DNA of 64,000 nucleotides from NCBI GenBank assembly GCA_038503075.1, contig JBCAML010000002.1, positions 2,976,001-3,040,000 of the forward strand. The letters are read 5' to 3'. Source of the DNA: Gyromitra esculenta. Taxonomy: Eukaryota > Ascomycota > Pezizomycetes > Pezizales > Discinaceae. This document shows positions 11,792 to 23,274 of this stretch, one piece after another; the stretch's first letter is position 1, and each line of letters begins with the position of its first letter. Below the pieces are notes generated by a model that worked only from the letters and a program-made list of their open reading frames with translations, had not been told where the DNA came from and did not search any database. The translations under genes and the position numbers were made by a program.

Positions 11792-14700
11792 TAGTTGCGA
11801 GGCTAAGCTGGCTACTTTGAGCCTTCTATGGATAAGGGTTTGTGTTTGCGATTCATGGTGTCTGATTTCTAATTGTTTTGGGTATCTCTTAATGTGTTTC
11901 AGTGAGACGCGATACGGTGTGGGGAGGATTATCACTTACTTGTGGCACTGGTGTAGATTAGATGGTCATTCGCTACTATTTCTTTCTTTTGTTAGTTGTA
12001 TCTTGCTCAGACAGAGACCGTATTCAACTTTGCTGATCAAAATTTCATATTTCTGCGGTTTTCTCATAGATATCTCCGATATCTCCGATATCAAATTTCC
12101 AGGAGTGCAGTCAGGCCCAGACAAAACTGAAGCTGAAGAAGTGCTAGTAGTTGCGAAGGCGGTTGCACAGCATGGCTTACGCCCAACCTGACTGGGGCTG
12201 ATCGACGCATGGGTAACTAAGTTTAGGGCTCCACGTTGTGCCCAACCTCGCTCTTGATGATTTCTTCGTCTGATACTAGTACCAGCCAAAAATAAACTCC
12301 ACCTTCGTTTAGGCAGCAACCAAGCCACATTGGAAACTTTAACCGTAGTATGCGATGCGACCACTCAGGGGCTCCAATTGAATCCTACCCTGTGTATGGA
12401 GTCGCCACGGACTAGAGCAAGTTGGCTCAGCGACTAATAGCCCAACCTAAGTTTGGTGGGATGGCCATGACAAATACCCCGTGGACGTCTGTATGGTCAC
12501 TGGAGTTGTCATTTCGACGATCCACCGTGCTGGCCGTCAAGTGAAGACTTTGATGAATCAAAAACTGCGCCAGTGACTAGCCTATCTCAACAACCTTGGT
12601 ATTAGGGTGGCCACGTAGGTAAGTATGTATAATAGCATATAATTCAAATACTCCAAAGGAACCCTAATAGAGCTCGCAATATTATCGTTTGTGTCGACTC
12701 AACACCCTATTTCGGACTCTCTCAACCCTCAACCCTCAACCCTCAGCCAGCAAAGCATCAGCTTGGAGAGGAAACCCTAGACTCTCTAAGACCATATAGT
12801 TTAAGATAGTCAACACAGAACAGGCCACTCATAAGTGGCCTTGATCCCGGCTCCTACTATCGGGGAGGTGCACCAATCTCAGCTCGCACTCAAAACTAAG
12901 TTCGTCATGCTATGAAAAGAGAAGTGCCCTGCTTGCGTCTAGGGCACTGAGCGCCTACACTAAAGGGGGCATGACTACTTAATTTACTATTCGACACGTG
13001 GGCTGAGATGACCTAGACAGTTAGAGACGGAGGTCTAGTAGGGGAAGTGTGAGTATTTTAGTTTTTTTTTCTCAGGGTGTCGTCTAGGCTATGTCGTGAG
13101 GAGGTAGGCTTAGTTTAGTTCACTTGGCAAAAAGGCTAAAAGTGGTTTCTAGTGAGGCTCTTATTTCTTCCACATACCTTTCTTTGTAAAGGGGGGAGGA
13201 GGGAAGGAAGGTAAGGTGAGGTAAGGTACCGGTGCTATTTGCCGGGAGAATTTACCCTGGCTTTTTTCAGCTCGCACGCATAATTAATTGTTGTCCATGC
13301 CTTTTTCGCGGTCCAACGAACAGTAAAGTATAAGGACTCTGAATACACGCGTGACTTATTTGGAATAAAGTAAAATTTGGGGGGGCGCTGTATGTATAAT
13401 GTGGAACGGAGACGCAGTATTATGTGGGAATTCGTGGAGCTTCGGGAACTTAAAACTTATGTATTTAGCCATGACATCTACTGAGATAAACTAAGCCTAA
13501 TCGGGCTTGATCCGAGACAACAGCTGTGTTTGCCAAGAATAAGGGTTACTTAATCTACGCGGAAGAAATTCAAGTATTCGGACGCCAAGACCCAATGTCT
13601 ACGCGCCTTGATATACGAATACTTCAACTTCGATAGCCATGATCATTGACTCTCACTCGCTTGGGGAGCTGAAATGTTGTAGTAAAAGCCGGAATGGTGG
13701 TTTCTTACAGATAGATAGTCTCTTTCTATCTAATTTATATTCTTTATTCTCGCTATAAACAACTGAGAAGTTACAATATGAGCAAGAGTATGGAACATAA
13801 CATATTTTCGGAGGATTTTGGTGGCAGTGATATACTCTACACAGCAAATATATCTAATCTGAGCATATAGTAACTAGAATTGAAGTAAATGCTAAGCTCA
13901 CACTTGGGGCAAGAACTATGTAAGTGTTTACCACATAATAGATCCAAGGCTACAGGTGTTTTCTCTAAATTATGTTTATGTTCACCTAGTTTTTCATGGT
14001 TTTCAAGAGGCATGGTGTCGGAAAAATACACACCTCAACGCCTGCAAATCTTCGCACCAAATCCGGCCAACGTCGCGCTACAGTCGATGGGATAACGCGA
14101 TCAGCAATTCATGTCGTATATTGCTTACATTTGTCTTTTATAAGTCTGTTATCTAGACACTCCTGTCTAGGAAATTTTATCGAGATTGGTGGGCTTAGTT
14201 TTGATAACATTTATTTATTCACCTGGCACATGGAATCTGTAAGTTATGATGCTCTTAAACACGCAAACAAAAAACAAAAGCACACTGACATACTGTACTC
14301 CTCCTAACAAACGGAATTTCTGCAATGCTGGGCTTCTTTTTTCTCTACCTGAAAGGCCAACACTGTTCTCCCCATGATTCCACCACTCCTCCCCAAAAAG
14401 ATAATTTACATCCGTCCCTATCCTCACGCCTTAGGCCCCTACCGACACCGTATCTTGTTCCAACCACCAATTTTCCTCTCTCTTCTCTGATTCGTGGTGA
14501 TACACCCATCTCCACGCTATCGTGTCACCCTCAGCCAGTCCCTGACCCAAATTCTTCTTTGCCCATCATATAACCCTCTTATCCCACTTAGCTTCCCCGC
14601 CGTACACTCAGTCTCCTTCTTCTCCTTCTACCCCTTTTGCCTTAACTACTCCCAGCTTCTCAAAAAATCACACTTCTTCTTTCTTCCATTGCTCTGCGCC

Positions 14701-15060
14701 TTCTCCGCATCACAGAAAATGCCAGAAATTCCAGGATGTGCTGTTTCCTCCGCTCCCTTTCCAACTTGTCGTCTTCGTTTTCACCCAATTCCATTTCGTT
14801 TCTGCTGTTGGTCTTTGCCTGGTTGGGTTGACTTTGACGCTGATGTCGCTCGTACTAGTTCTCATAACATGTATAAGTGCACACATAGGATAATAAGGGA
14901 AATGTTTTATTTAAGCCTTCTAAGAAACTCATCGGGTCTGCTGTCGGGCCATCATATATTTAGAGAACAAGAAAGAAAGAGAGAAAAATAGTAGGAGACA
15001 TAAAACATGAAGATTTAGCATAACATGCTGAAAACTAAGTTGCTTTAGTTGTGCGTGTGT
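11792..15060. other. Intergenic 3.3 kb with an orphan pyrimidine-rich leader
   Basis: The first few hundred bases are the flotillin 3' region. A CTCAACC-type 7-bp tandem repeat lies at about 12721-12745, and a short perfect hairpin (GGCCACT/AGTGGCC) near 12825-12841. From ~14330 to ~14720 the plus strand is strikingly pyrimidine-rich, like the leader of an expressed fungal gene, ending at an ATG near 14719. The following frame ends without resembling any family, so no gene is called. Confidence 0.35.
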
Positions 15061-16541
15061 TTATTCCTCTGATTTGGATTTTGCAGACGCGACGCAAACC
15101 AATGCAAGAAGCGAGATAATTACACAAAGTAGAAAGAAAAAACAAGCGTCAGAACATTCGGAAGATGATTTTTCATTGGGTTTCTCTTGGGCTTTCTCTT
15201 GGGCTTTCTGCGGAAGGGCTTTTTTTTAGAGAATCGCCTATGGTAAAAGAGACTAGTATGGACTTACAGTTCGTATTTTTAAATTCTCTAGTTCTACTCC
15301 CAACGCTCGTAGAGAGCCTTCCAAAGCGATCCGTTCCGTGCGTGCTTTGTTCTCCGAGTTGGTCAGTTTTTCCATTGCCGTACGTAGGCTGTTCTTCGAA
15401 CTAGTTAATTCTGCTCGCACTGTATTCAAAGTTTCCTCTAAGCCTGCCTTCCCTACCAGTTCCATTCGTGCCGTACGTAGGCCGTCTTGCGAAGTCGCTA
15501 ACTCTCCTCGTACCGTACGCAAAGCTTCCTCTAGATTATCCTTCCCCGCCAGTTCTTCTCGTGCCGCGCGTAAGTCGTTCTCTGAGTCAATCAGTTCTGT
15601 TCGCAAGGTGTGCAGATTATTCTCAGAGTTGACGAGCCTCCTCCGGATCTTCTCCATCAGGTCGCTCGCCAATTGTCCGCCCTCCCTTATCAATTCGACC
15701 ATCTCCCTTTTACTCTGTAGAGCTGGGAAGTTTAACGCAGCAAACTGGGAAACCATGTCCCGCATGGGTTCCTTAGGATTCTCCGGAGAAACAGGATGAG
15801 AGTAGATATAGCGCAACATGTTAATGGTGTTGAGCGCTGCTGGCGAATTGGGGTCGACTGGACCGATGCTGAGCAGGGTCGTAACCAGACGTTGGAGAGC
15901 TAATTTTTGAAGAACTTCGACTTCTTGGGATTGAGCCAGAGCGTAGACTTTTGCATGGGCCAGGAGTACATCGTCATAATCGCATCTAATTGGATTGAAA
16001 AGTTCGAGATCTTCCTTCTCCGACTCTCGCGCTTGCTGCGTGTTACAACCAATTTCAAGTTCCTCGTAAAACCCCTCTAGCGGGGCTAAGGGGCCGACTG
16101 CCAATTCGGTGTCGTCAGATCGAACCGTTTCTGTTCTGTGAGATAGAGCTGTTTCCGGGGTATAAATCTCTCGTTGGTAGTTATCGCCGTCTGACAGAAC
16201 GGACCCCGGCGGTATGAACGGCGAGACTGGGCTAGGAACTTGGTAGTGACCGACATAGAGAAAATCTACGAATCTGGCAACGGTATCGCCATCCCATTCT
16301 AAGAGATCAAGTCTTCGCGCCATAGGCTCATCCTGAGAACCCGAGGCTAAGTTTCGGAGTCCCGCAGCCTTAGATTGCCGGAGAAGGAGGTCGCTGTGGA
16401 CAGTGAATTCTCTGTTTCCGTCTGCTACGATTTTAAATACTTCCGAGCTTAGTTGTCTGTAACTCTGTATGTAAGTGTGACGGGACTTAGGGTTGGTCTT
16501 CTGGCTTGATAGCGAACTGACCCGCAAAAGTGTGGTGGCAT
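15061..16541 (-). CDS. BTB/POZ protein with coiled coil and C-terminal TM tail (copy 1)
   Basis: Three exons, 16541-16522, 16456-15268 and 15207-15061, give 451 aa. The BTB/POZ fold spans ~8-85 (FTVHSDLLL, then LEWDGDTVARFVDFLYVGHY). The middle region contains DDVLLAHAKVYALAQ, the conserved helix after fungal BTB domains. Residues ~275-400 are a coiled coil built from degenerate ~29-residue repeats of the type LRTVRxEL. I infer the last intron (60 nt, GTAAGT to CGCAG): without it the frame stops at 15253, and with it the protein gains a KAQEKAQEKP linker and a hydrophobic segment, FFFLLCVIISLLALVCV (~426-442), followed by a basic tail. This layout suggests a tail-anchored membrane protein. 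It is the paralogue of the gene at 17457-18860, with the same 20-nt first exon and first-intron position. Function unknown. Confidence 0.75.
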
Positions 16542-17456
16542 TATCGTATTGGGGGTGCCTGAACGGGCGGATCTGGAAGATCTAGAGAGATAACTGGTTA
16601 TCGTCTCTGTAGAGACAAAAAAAAGAGCGATCGATAGTGTTATATTGTATTTGTAGGACGACGCGTTTAGCAAGAGTGGATGGCAGCGTGGAACTTCATC
16701 ACACCAGGTGGGGAATTAGGGCTATCAGCAAAACATAGCTTAACCCTGATGGTTGCCTCCAATTATGACTGGGTCTCATTCTGAATATTCTTCTGCACAT
16801 CACTAGAGGTGCAATTGTTATGCTACGTTGCGGTTGGCCACGGTATATAGATCCGGAAAAGCACATATGCTCCACCAGTTCATGATCAGGGTAACCGCTA
16901 GTACTTCAGATACGAGTTAGAGGTAAAAGACTATTACTTTACTAGAGATCTACTAGGCCTGTAATTGGATATTGATACCTACCTCGATATATTCCTAGGC
17001 GTATTATGGTATCTCTTCAGAATGTCAGCGGCGTAACATATGATGCTTCAGAGGCTGTATACTAGTATTTGGTAGAACCAACCAGGGATAGGGCTGGCAG
17101 ATTGTCCGTGAAGTCCGTTGGGAAATATATCAAACGATCCACAAGTGGCATTTTTTACAGCTTATTTTGTCTTGTAGTTAGATGTTTATGAGGAACGGGT
17201 TGCCTCAGACTAGACCCAATTAGGTTTAGATAGTTTCTCTAGTTTACTTCACCAAGCTATTGGGGAAACGGTATATATATTTATTAACGCGTGTTACTCT
17301 ACCAATTTTCAGGCACACGGTGAGTTATGTGTTGGTATTTCATTAGCTAGGGACATATTTTTATTACTCTATGTAATCCAGCTGAGAAGGGATTCATAAT
17401 AAAAAGAGTAAAACTATTGCAATTGGCAGATCGCAGTTTCTACCCCAACTACTATG
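16542..17456. other. Spacer between the tandem BTB genes
   Basis: The right side near 16541 is the promoter of the BTB gene at 15061-16541. A block TAACCCTGATGGTTGCCTCC at 16741-16760 resembles TAACCCTATGATTGCTGCC in the same position upstream of the second BTB gene. The remainder, 16800-17450, is AT-rich and shows nothing recognisable. Confidence 0.4.
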
Positions 17457-18860
17457 CTAAACCAAAACTGAAATTAACAGTATCACTAAAATTAATGAGC
17501 AACAAAAAATATCTGATGCAGAAATCCTATACCCCCATTGATCTATGTGCGCTTCCCATATACTTGGATTTTGTTTTTCAAGATTATTCAGCTCTTTCTT
17601 CGCAAGTTCCCTGGCCCTCTGTTCGATTGAGACAAGCATCTTCGCATCCTCGACAAACTTAGTCATATCGCAAATAACCAGATTCTGCTCTTTCACGGTC
17701 TTCTCTAAGTTCTCATTCTCTTCCTCAAGCTTAGATGCCTTCTCTCTCTGTAATTTGTAACTATCCGTGACATCTTCGAATCTAGATAGTTGTGCTCGCG
17801 TCGTTTGTAAACTATCTTCCGCGTTTACAAGCCTCTTCCAGACCTTGTCCATCAGGTCGCTCGCCAGCTCCCCACCCTCCTTTACTAATTCAGAAACCCC
17901 CCCCGGCTCTGCAGCGCCGGGAAATTCAGCGCCGCAAACTGCGAGACTATTTTCCGCATAGGCTCTTCAGAGGCTGAGGACTTCGTATGACCGTAGACAT
18001 AATGCAATAAATCAATGATGTTTACGATGACCTGCGAATCAGGCTCAACCGAGCCGATGCTCAGGAGAGTCGATAGGAGACGCTGCAAAGACAACTTTCG
18101 AAGGGTTTCGACCTTTAGGTGTTGGGCAAGAGCATATACTTTTGCATGAGCAAGAAGCACATCGCTGTAGTCGCACACAGACGGGTTAAAGAATCTCAAA
18201 CTGAGCAACTCTGCCTCCCGCTCCAAGAATGCGTTACGGCCCGTCTCTAGCTCTTCGCCAAACTGGCACAGTGGGGTCAAAGGGCGATGTGGGCCCACAG
18301 GTGACTCGGTCCCATCAGAGCCAGCCGTTTCGGTTATATCGGATTGGGCTATCGATGTTTCTGGTGTATGGACATCTCGTCGGTAGGTATCGTCTTCTGA
18401 TATAATCGACTCCTGTGTCATGGCGAGCTTTCTGGGATTGGGAGCTTGGTAATGGCCGACGTAAAGGAACTCTACGAATCGTCCAACGGTGTCTCCGTCC
18501 CATTGCAAGAGATTAATCTTTCGCTCCTTAGACTCGTCTCCTGCGCCAACAGCAGTGTTTTTGAAGGACTCGCCCTCAAATTCAGTCAAGAAACTGCTGC
18601 CTAGCGCAGATGTGGTAGAGGATTTATCGTCGGTCGGAGTCCGACTCCCTTCATCAAGATAAGCTTTGCCGTGGCTTCCGAGTAGCAAGTCACACTGCGA
18701 AGTAAGAATGTCGCTATGAACGAAGAATCGCTTCTCCCCAGATTGTGCTATGATCTCGTATGTCTCTGAGCTTAGGTGTCTATGACCCCTTGTGTAAGCA
18801 CTATAGCATGAAGCTTGATTGATTCAAATAGCAAACGAACCCCGAGAAATAAGGCGGCAT
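17457..18860 (-). pseudogene. BTB/POZ coiled-coil TM-tail protein (copy 2), frameshifted
   Basis: Paralogue of 15061-16541. Exon 1 is 18860-18841 (MPPYFSG), then a 61-nt intron, then an exon from 18779 onward encoding HLSSETYE, a BTB domain with LLQWDGDTVGRFVEFLYVGH, and the conserved DVLLAHAKVYALAQ helix. At 17897-17904 a run of eight C (G on the coding strand) puts the frame out and it stops at 17885, giving ~304 aa. One extra G, or two fewer, would open the original frame into ~145 more residues: SELVKEGGELASDLMDK, a coiled coil, and a C-terminal hydrophobic tail IFCCSLILVILLISVLV. Either a recent null mutation or a homopolymer sequencing error explains this; the intact coding character after the break favours error or a very young mutation. 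Confidence 0.7.
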
Positions 18861-20488
18861 GATTCCTGGCCAAGTCCCGAAGTGGTGTGCTTTGGATCGT
18901 AAGGAAGAGAAGGGTTTGGGAGGCCTAGAATAGCCACTGTGTTTCTCCTCTCACGCAATAAAGAAAGATAAGGATCCTGTTGTCAATGCCTGCTTGAAAG
19001 TATGGGGGGTGGCAACAACACAAGGCTGGATAACCCTAACCCTATGATTGCTGCCTGAAATACCTGTATGTCGGTTTTGTATGGGCTGACATGTCTCGGT
19101 TTTCCTATAACTACAAATTCGAGCGGCGATTTGAAGGTCTTTGGGGGTGATTTTAGGCCCGCTTGGCCTTAGAGATAACAGAATCGTAGCTATTTAGGTG
19201 CAGACTGTAGAATACTCGACGCGCTTAAACATTTTAGCAGCCATCTAATAAATACAGCTCGATGTCGCTAACCGGTTTTGTTCGATAGTCTTGGCACTGC
19301 AACAAATAATAGTAGGAAATGCTTCGCTATAGCACGCAGTCATAGATATTGATACTACGTTCTCTCTACTATGCACAACCGCCTGGTTATGATTCCACAA
19401 GACGCGAACAGTTATCTCTCATTTGTTAACGCGGTTATTGAATGTGCCGAATGAAACAATAAACAAATGCTAACGCAGCTCTCTAACGTTAAAGCCGCCA
19501 TAACCCTTAGGGCTGGATGCGTGTACGATTTATCTATCTATCTATCTATCTATCCATCTCTAACTTTAAAATGAACTCTAACATCGATGTTTTATTTGTT
19601 TATTTACCTATTCGTTAGACGCATTCAACCCTAAGTTATGGCGGACCTAGACAAACACAAAGAAAATTTACCGTTAGTGCGTTATTGCATCACTAAAAAA
19701 ACATGGCACTATGTACATAGATAGAACCATACCCCACTCAGGAGGTGAATACCACACTAGAACGGTGTGGGTGGTAACTTATGGTCTTGAATAAGCCTTC
19801 CATTGAGAGCCCCTGAGGCATATAGGTCTAGCGTTAGGGCTTTTAAAACAAAATGTGCGTCTGCTAGCGCGTTTAAATTCTTGAACGTGTAATGTGCTGA
19901 GGGTATGTCGCCTAATAATACTAGAACCTGATAGTCCTTAGAGTCCAACGACCAACGTCACCTGAAATCTCACAAGCAATGATATCACTATAACCATTGT
20001 ACCTTTTTACTTGTACCTGACTAACCTGTTGGCGGAGGCTTATTCGGATCAGATTCAGTAAAAAGGTACAACTTAAATATGTTTGACATCATCGTAGGGG
20101 CTATGGGGTAACTCTCAAGTAGTATTTAGCGCTAGGGGCAAATATATAATCATGATATTACTAGCATATGACGGTCTGGGGCACCTTCGACTTATCTATT
20201 GACCATAAATTTTGTATCCATACACATAGGTACGAGACAATGAGATCGATTACTTTCCCCTTTCTGTATATAGGCCGCGTGGCTCACCTTCCACAGCATT
20301 AAAAAAATCGGTTCATTGCACTATGTATGTAGCGTTGAGCTCATAGAAACATCATCTGACATCACTCGTCTCTGAATTTTCACCCTTATATCTCATTGGG
20401 ACCTCTCTCACCGCGATAGAGCTTCATTCCTAACAATTTTTTTTTAACCTTTATTTCCATCCATTATTCACAAAACTGAATATAAAAT
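18861..20488. other. Intergenic 1.6 kb
   Basis: It contains the presumed promoter of the second BTB gene, with a telomere-like CCCTAACCCTA at 19034-19044. A TATC microsatellite lies at about 19531-19553. From 20340 to 20488 is the leader of the secreted repeat protein. No gene is supported; the 63-codon frame at 19757-19948 has no recognisable content. Confidence 0.4.
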
Positions 20489-22152
20489 ATGCATTCCACT
20501 ACATTTCTCTTCCTGGCTGCACTTAGCGGACTAGGAGCGAATGGTGAGACCCATCTCTCCTGACGCGATATTTTGATACATGAATGTTAACCGCTTCTGA
20601 AAAATTTCCTAGGAAGCCCGCTGGTCAATGAGAAGCGTCAGCTAATCCCATTCCCTCAGAACTTCCCCTTCCAAAATCTTTCTGGTGACCAGGCGGGCGC
20701 TCTATCTGCCATTCAAAGCAGTAATCTTGGAGGTTTGATAGCTTTCCTGTTTAATTTAACTAGATCTGGGCGCTCCGTTTCAACAAATTTGCATGGGTCG
20801 GGGCGCTTAGAGTTATATACACGACGATTATTATTAAGTTTAAATTTTGACGTTTACGGGTCGTAGGGTTTTGTTCGCAACTGCTGGGTAGCGGTGGGGC
20901 CACTGAAGAAGACATTGCTGAAGACGCCCGTATGGCACATTCCCCTACACTATCTCTATATAAGTAGCTAATGAATGGCAAAAGTCAATAACCAGAGTAC
21001 CCCCGTCATCCATCCTCGACAGAGTGCCAATTACAACTCCAACTCCAACCAAGGCGGTCCAGGCAACAGCAACAGTTACAGCTACTCCTCGAGCAGTAAC
21101 GGTAACCCTGGAGGTTCCCAGAGCAACGTTAACTACAACCTCAACGGCGTGACGGTTCCGCAGCCCCTGACAAACTACCAGCCAAACACCATCAAGGGTG
21201 CTTGTAGCCAGTTTCTCGGCAATAATGGTGGTAACCAGAATCCAACGAATCCGTAAGTTCAATTTTTTACTTCATTTTTCGTCCTTTTTGTTCCGAGTTC
21301 CGAGTCGGGACGTTGAACCACCTTTTTGAAAGTGGGTCATTGATAGTGCGTCGGGATATAACTACATTTCAACTGGGATCAATGGAACGACGATCCTGAT
21401 GAATGAAACATCTATTGAGATCAACAACACTGCTGCTGGGCCTAGTGGGGCAAGTATTGATATAAATAGTAATGGTGCCAATGGTACAACTATCAATATC
21501 AACAACACCTCCATTGAGATCAACAACAGCGGTGTTGTTGAGATCAACGGTACTTCTATCGCCATCAATGGCACATCCGTTGAGATAAACGGCACAGTTG
21601 CAGATATCAACCAGCCATCATATAGTTGTACAGCACCTACCTACATCACGCAACCATTTTCAAGCAACTTAAGACTACTACCACACATGCCTAGAAAACG
21701 CTAACTCGTCCCGTACCAGCGTACCCGTCCCCGTCTCTACACCATCACCTACCTATGGACCGCCGCCAATTGCCAGCGGCGCCCCCCTCCCAATCCCCTC
21801 CAATGCAGCTCCCAGCCCAGCCCCCTCTCCCAGTCTCGGTCTCAACCCGGATATCTACTTCCAGAACGCATTCTACGGCAGTGGTTCCGATAGTAATCTC
21901 AGCCCCATCGAGCAGCCCGGCCTCCCTGCCGCCCCATACGTCCCAGGACAGTTCCACACCTACCGCTACGCCTGTGCTGCAGCCTGTGCCCGTAACCCAG
22001 CGGCCTTTGCCTTCACAGTGAAGACGGACTTTAGGACGAATCTGTGTGATTTGGTTATTGGGGAGACGGTTAAGAGTTCTGATATTGTTCCGGTTCAGGG
22101 TGTGCGGGCTGGGAGCTTGCATTTGGAGGCGTGGAATAAGTATCAGGTTTAA
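20489..22152 (+). CDS. Secreted Asn/Ser-rich protein with short-period INGT repeats
   Basis: Six exons by hand (20489-20543, 20613-20732, 20867-20929, 20985-21252, 21347-21624, 21695-22152) give 413 aa. Exons 3-4 and the last junction are the least certain. A signal peptide (MHSTTFLFLAALSGLGAN) is followed by NEKR, a possible Kex2 site at ~25. Next come SSNLGG, an acidic EEDIAEDA piece, and a low-complexity Asn/Ser/Gly stretch. Residues ~175-258 are a run of near-repeats of 7-8 residues such as TSIEINN, TSIAING and TSVEING, with many N-x-T sequons. A Pro/Ser-rich linker leads to a C-terminal domain (~310-413) with cysteines (YACAAACARNPAAFAFTV, TNLCDLVIGE). The regular alternation suggests a beta-solenoid or wall-exposed stalk; that is inference. 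I do not recognise the family. Confidence 0.65.
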
Positions 22153-23274
22153 ATTTGATAATAGGTGTAGACAACTCTTTTAGTTGGGGTTCTGTTATAA
22201 AATGTATTTGCTGGTATGTAAGATTGAAAAGTGGTTGTACGAACGAGAGGATCTTAATATTTGTATAATAAGTGTATTATGGATACTTCTATGTACCTTG
22301 TTTATATCCCTGTGACGGCCAAAAAAAAAGTTAGTAGCACTGTTAGTATGACGAAAGCGAGCTATCGCTGAGATGCTAAAACGAAGGCCTAGTAAATCGA
22401 GTTCGGGTTTAGGTTTGCAGACACAATCCCCAAGCATGCGACCAAAAATACTCGGGCCGTTTGGATATAATCGTATCCACTTGATATTTTCTCGTGATGA
22501 GTGAAGTCAGTTCGTTATCCTGACCAATCTCGCTAGTACAACCCGAGGGCAACAGACTAGTAAATATCAAGTATCTTCGATACCCCGCGATACCCCCACA
22601 AAACCATATCCTAGCGTCCAGCCAGAGCGGGCAGAATACCGATACGTATTTGTAAGTAGTTACTCGCTTAGTAAGTGGCAGCGGTTATGAATAGTGGATA
22701 GTGCTTCACGGTACTTATGAGGAGTTTATAAATTATACTATAGTCCTCCCGTCAGGCTTAAGTATCGAGATTCTCCTGTGGCGATTCCACAGAGGAGGGA
22801 ACCCCGTTATTTCATCTTTATCTCAGTGCTAGATAGTACCGCCACGCGTCGTAGAAAAACTAGTAAATATCTAATACCATATTGCCCGTCAGACGCGATT
22901 AGAAATTACCCCTAGCTAACCTGATATCGCAAAACATAGAACATCCAACACTGTTTTGCTGTGTCGGGCAAGTCCATACAGTACCAGTACTCCACCTACT
23001 GTACCCCGTGAAACCCCACGCACCCAACGAAGTAAAATACTCCGCAAACACCCCGGCTAGCCAACCGAGAACCATGCCAAAATCTCGGTCTATCCATACC
23101 CCGAAGCCATATCCTCGCTTACTTCCGCAACACCCTGCATCCCGGTAGCACTACATTGAAGATCGCCACGTTAAGAAAAATGTCATTTAAAACTGCCCCG
23201 GTTCCTGGGAACTCGGAAATTCCACATCTTCACTCCGGACCGTCAACAAGACATACAGTTTACCAGGGATAAAT
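22153..23274. other. Intergenic 1.1 kb before MFS gene 1
   Basis: 3' region of the secreted repeat protein and promoter of the MFS gene. A short direct repeat ACTAGTAAATATC occurs near 22556 and again near 22859. The last ~250 bp are C-rich, as in many fungal leaders. No gene seen. Confidence 0.4.

Noticed and set aside
15338..15799. 153-codon plus-strand frame
   Set aside because: Antisense shadow of the BTB coiled coil; Ser/Arg-rich repeat with no independent signal.
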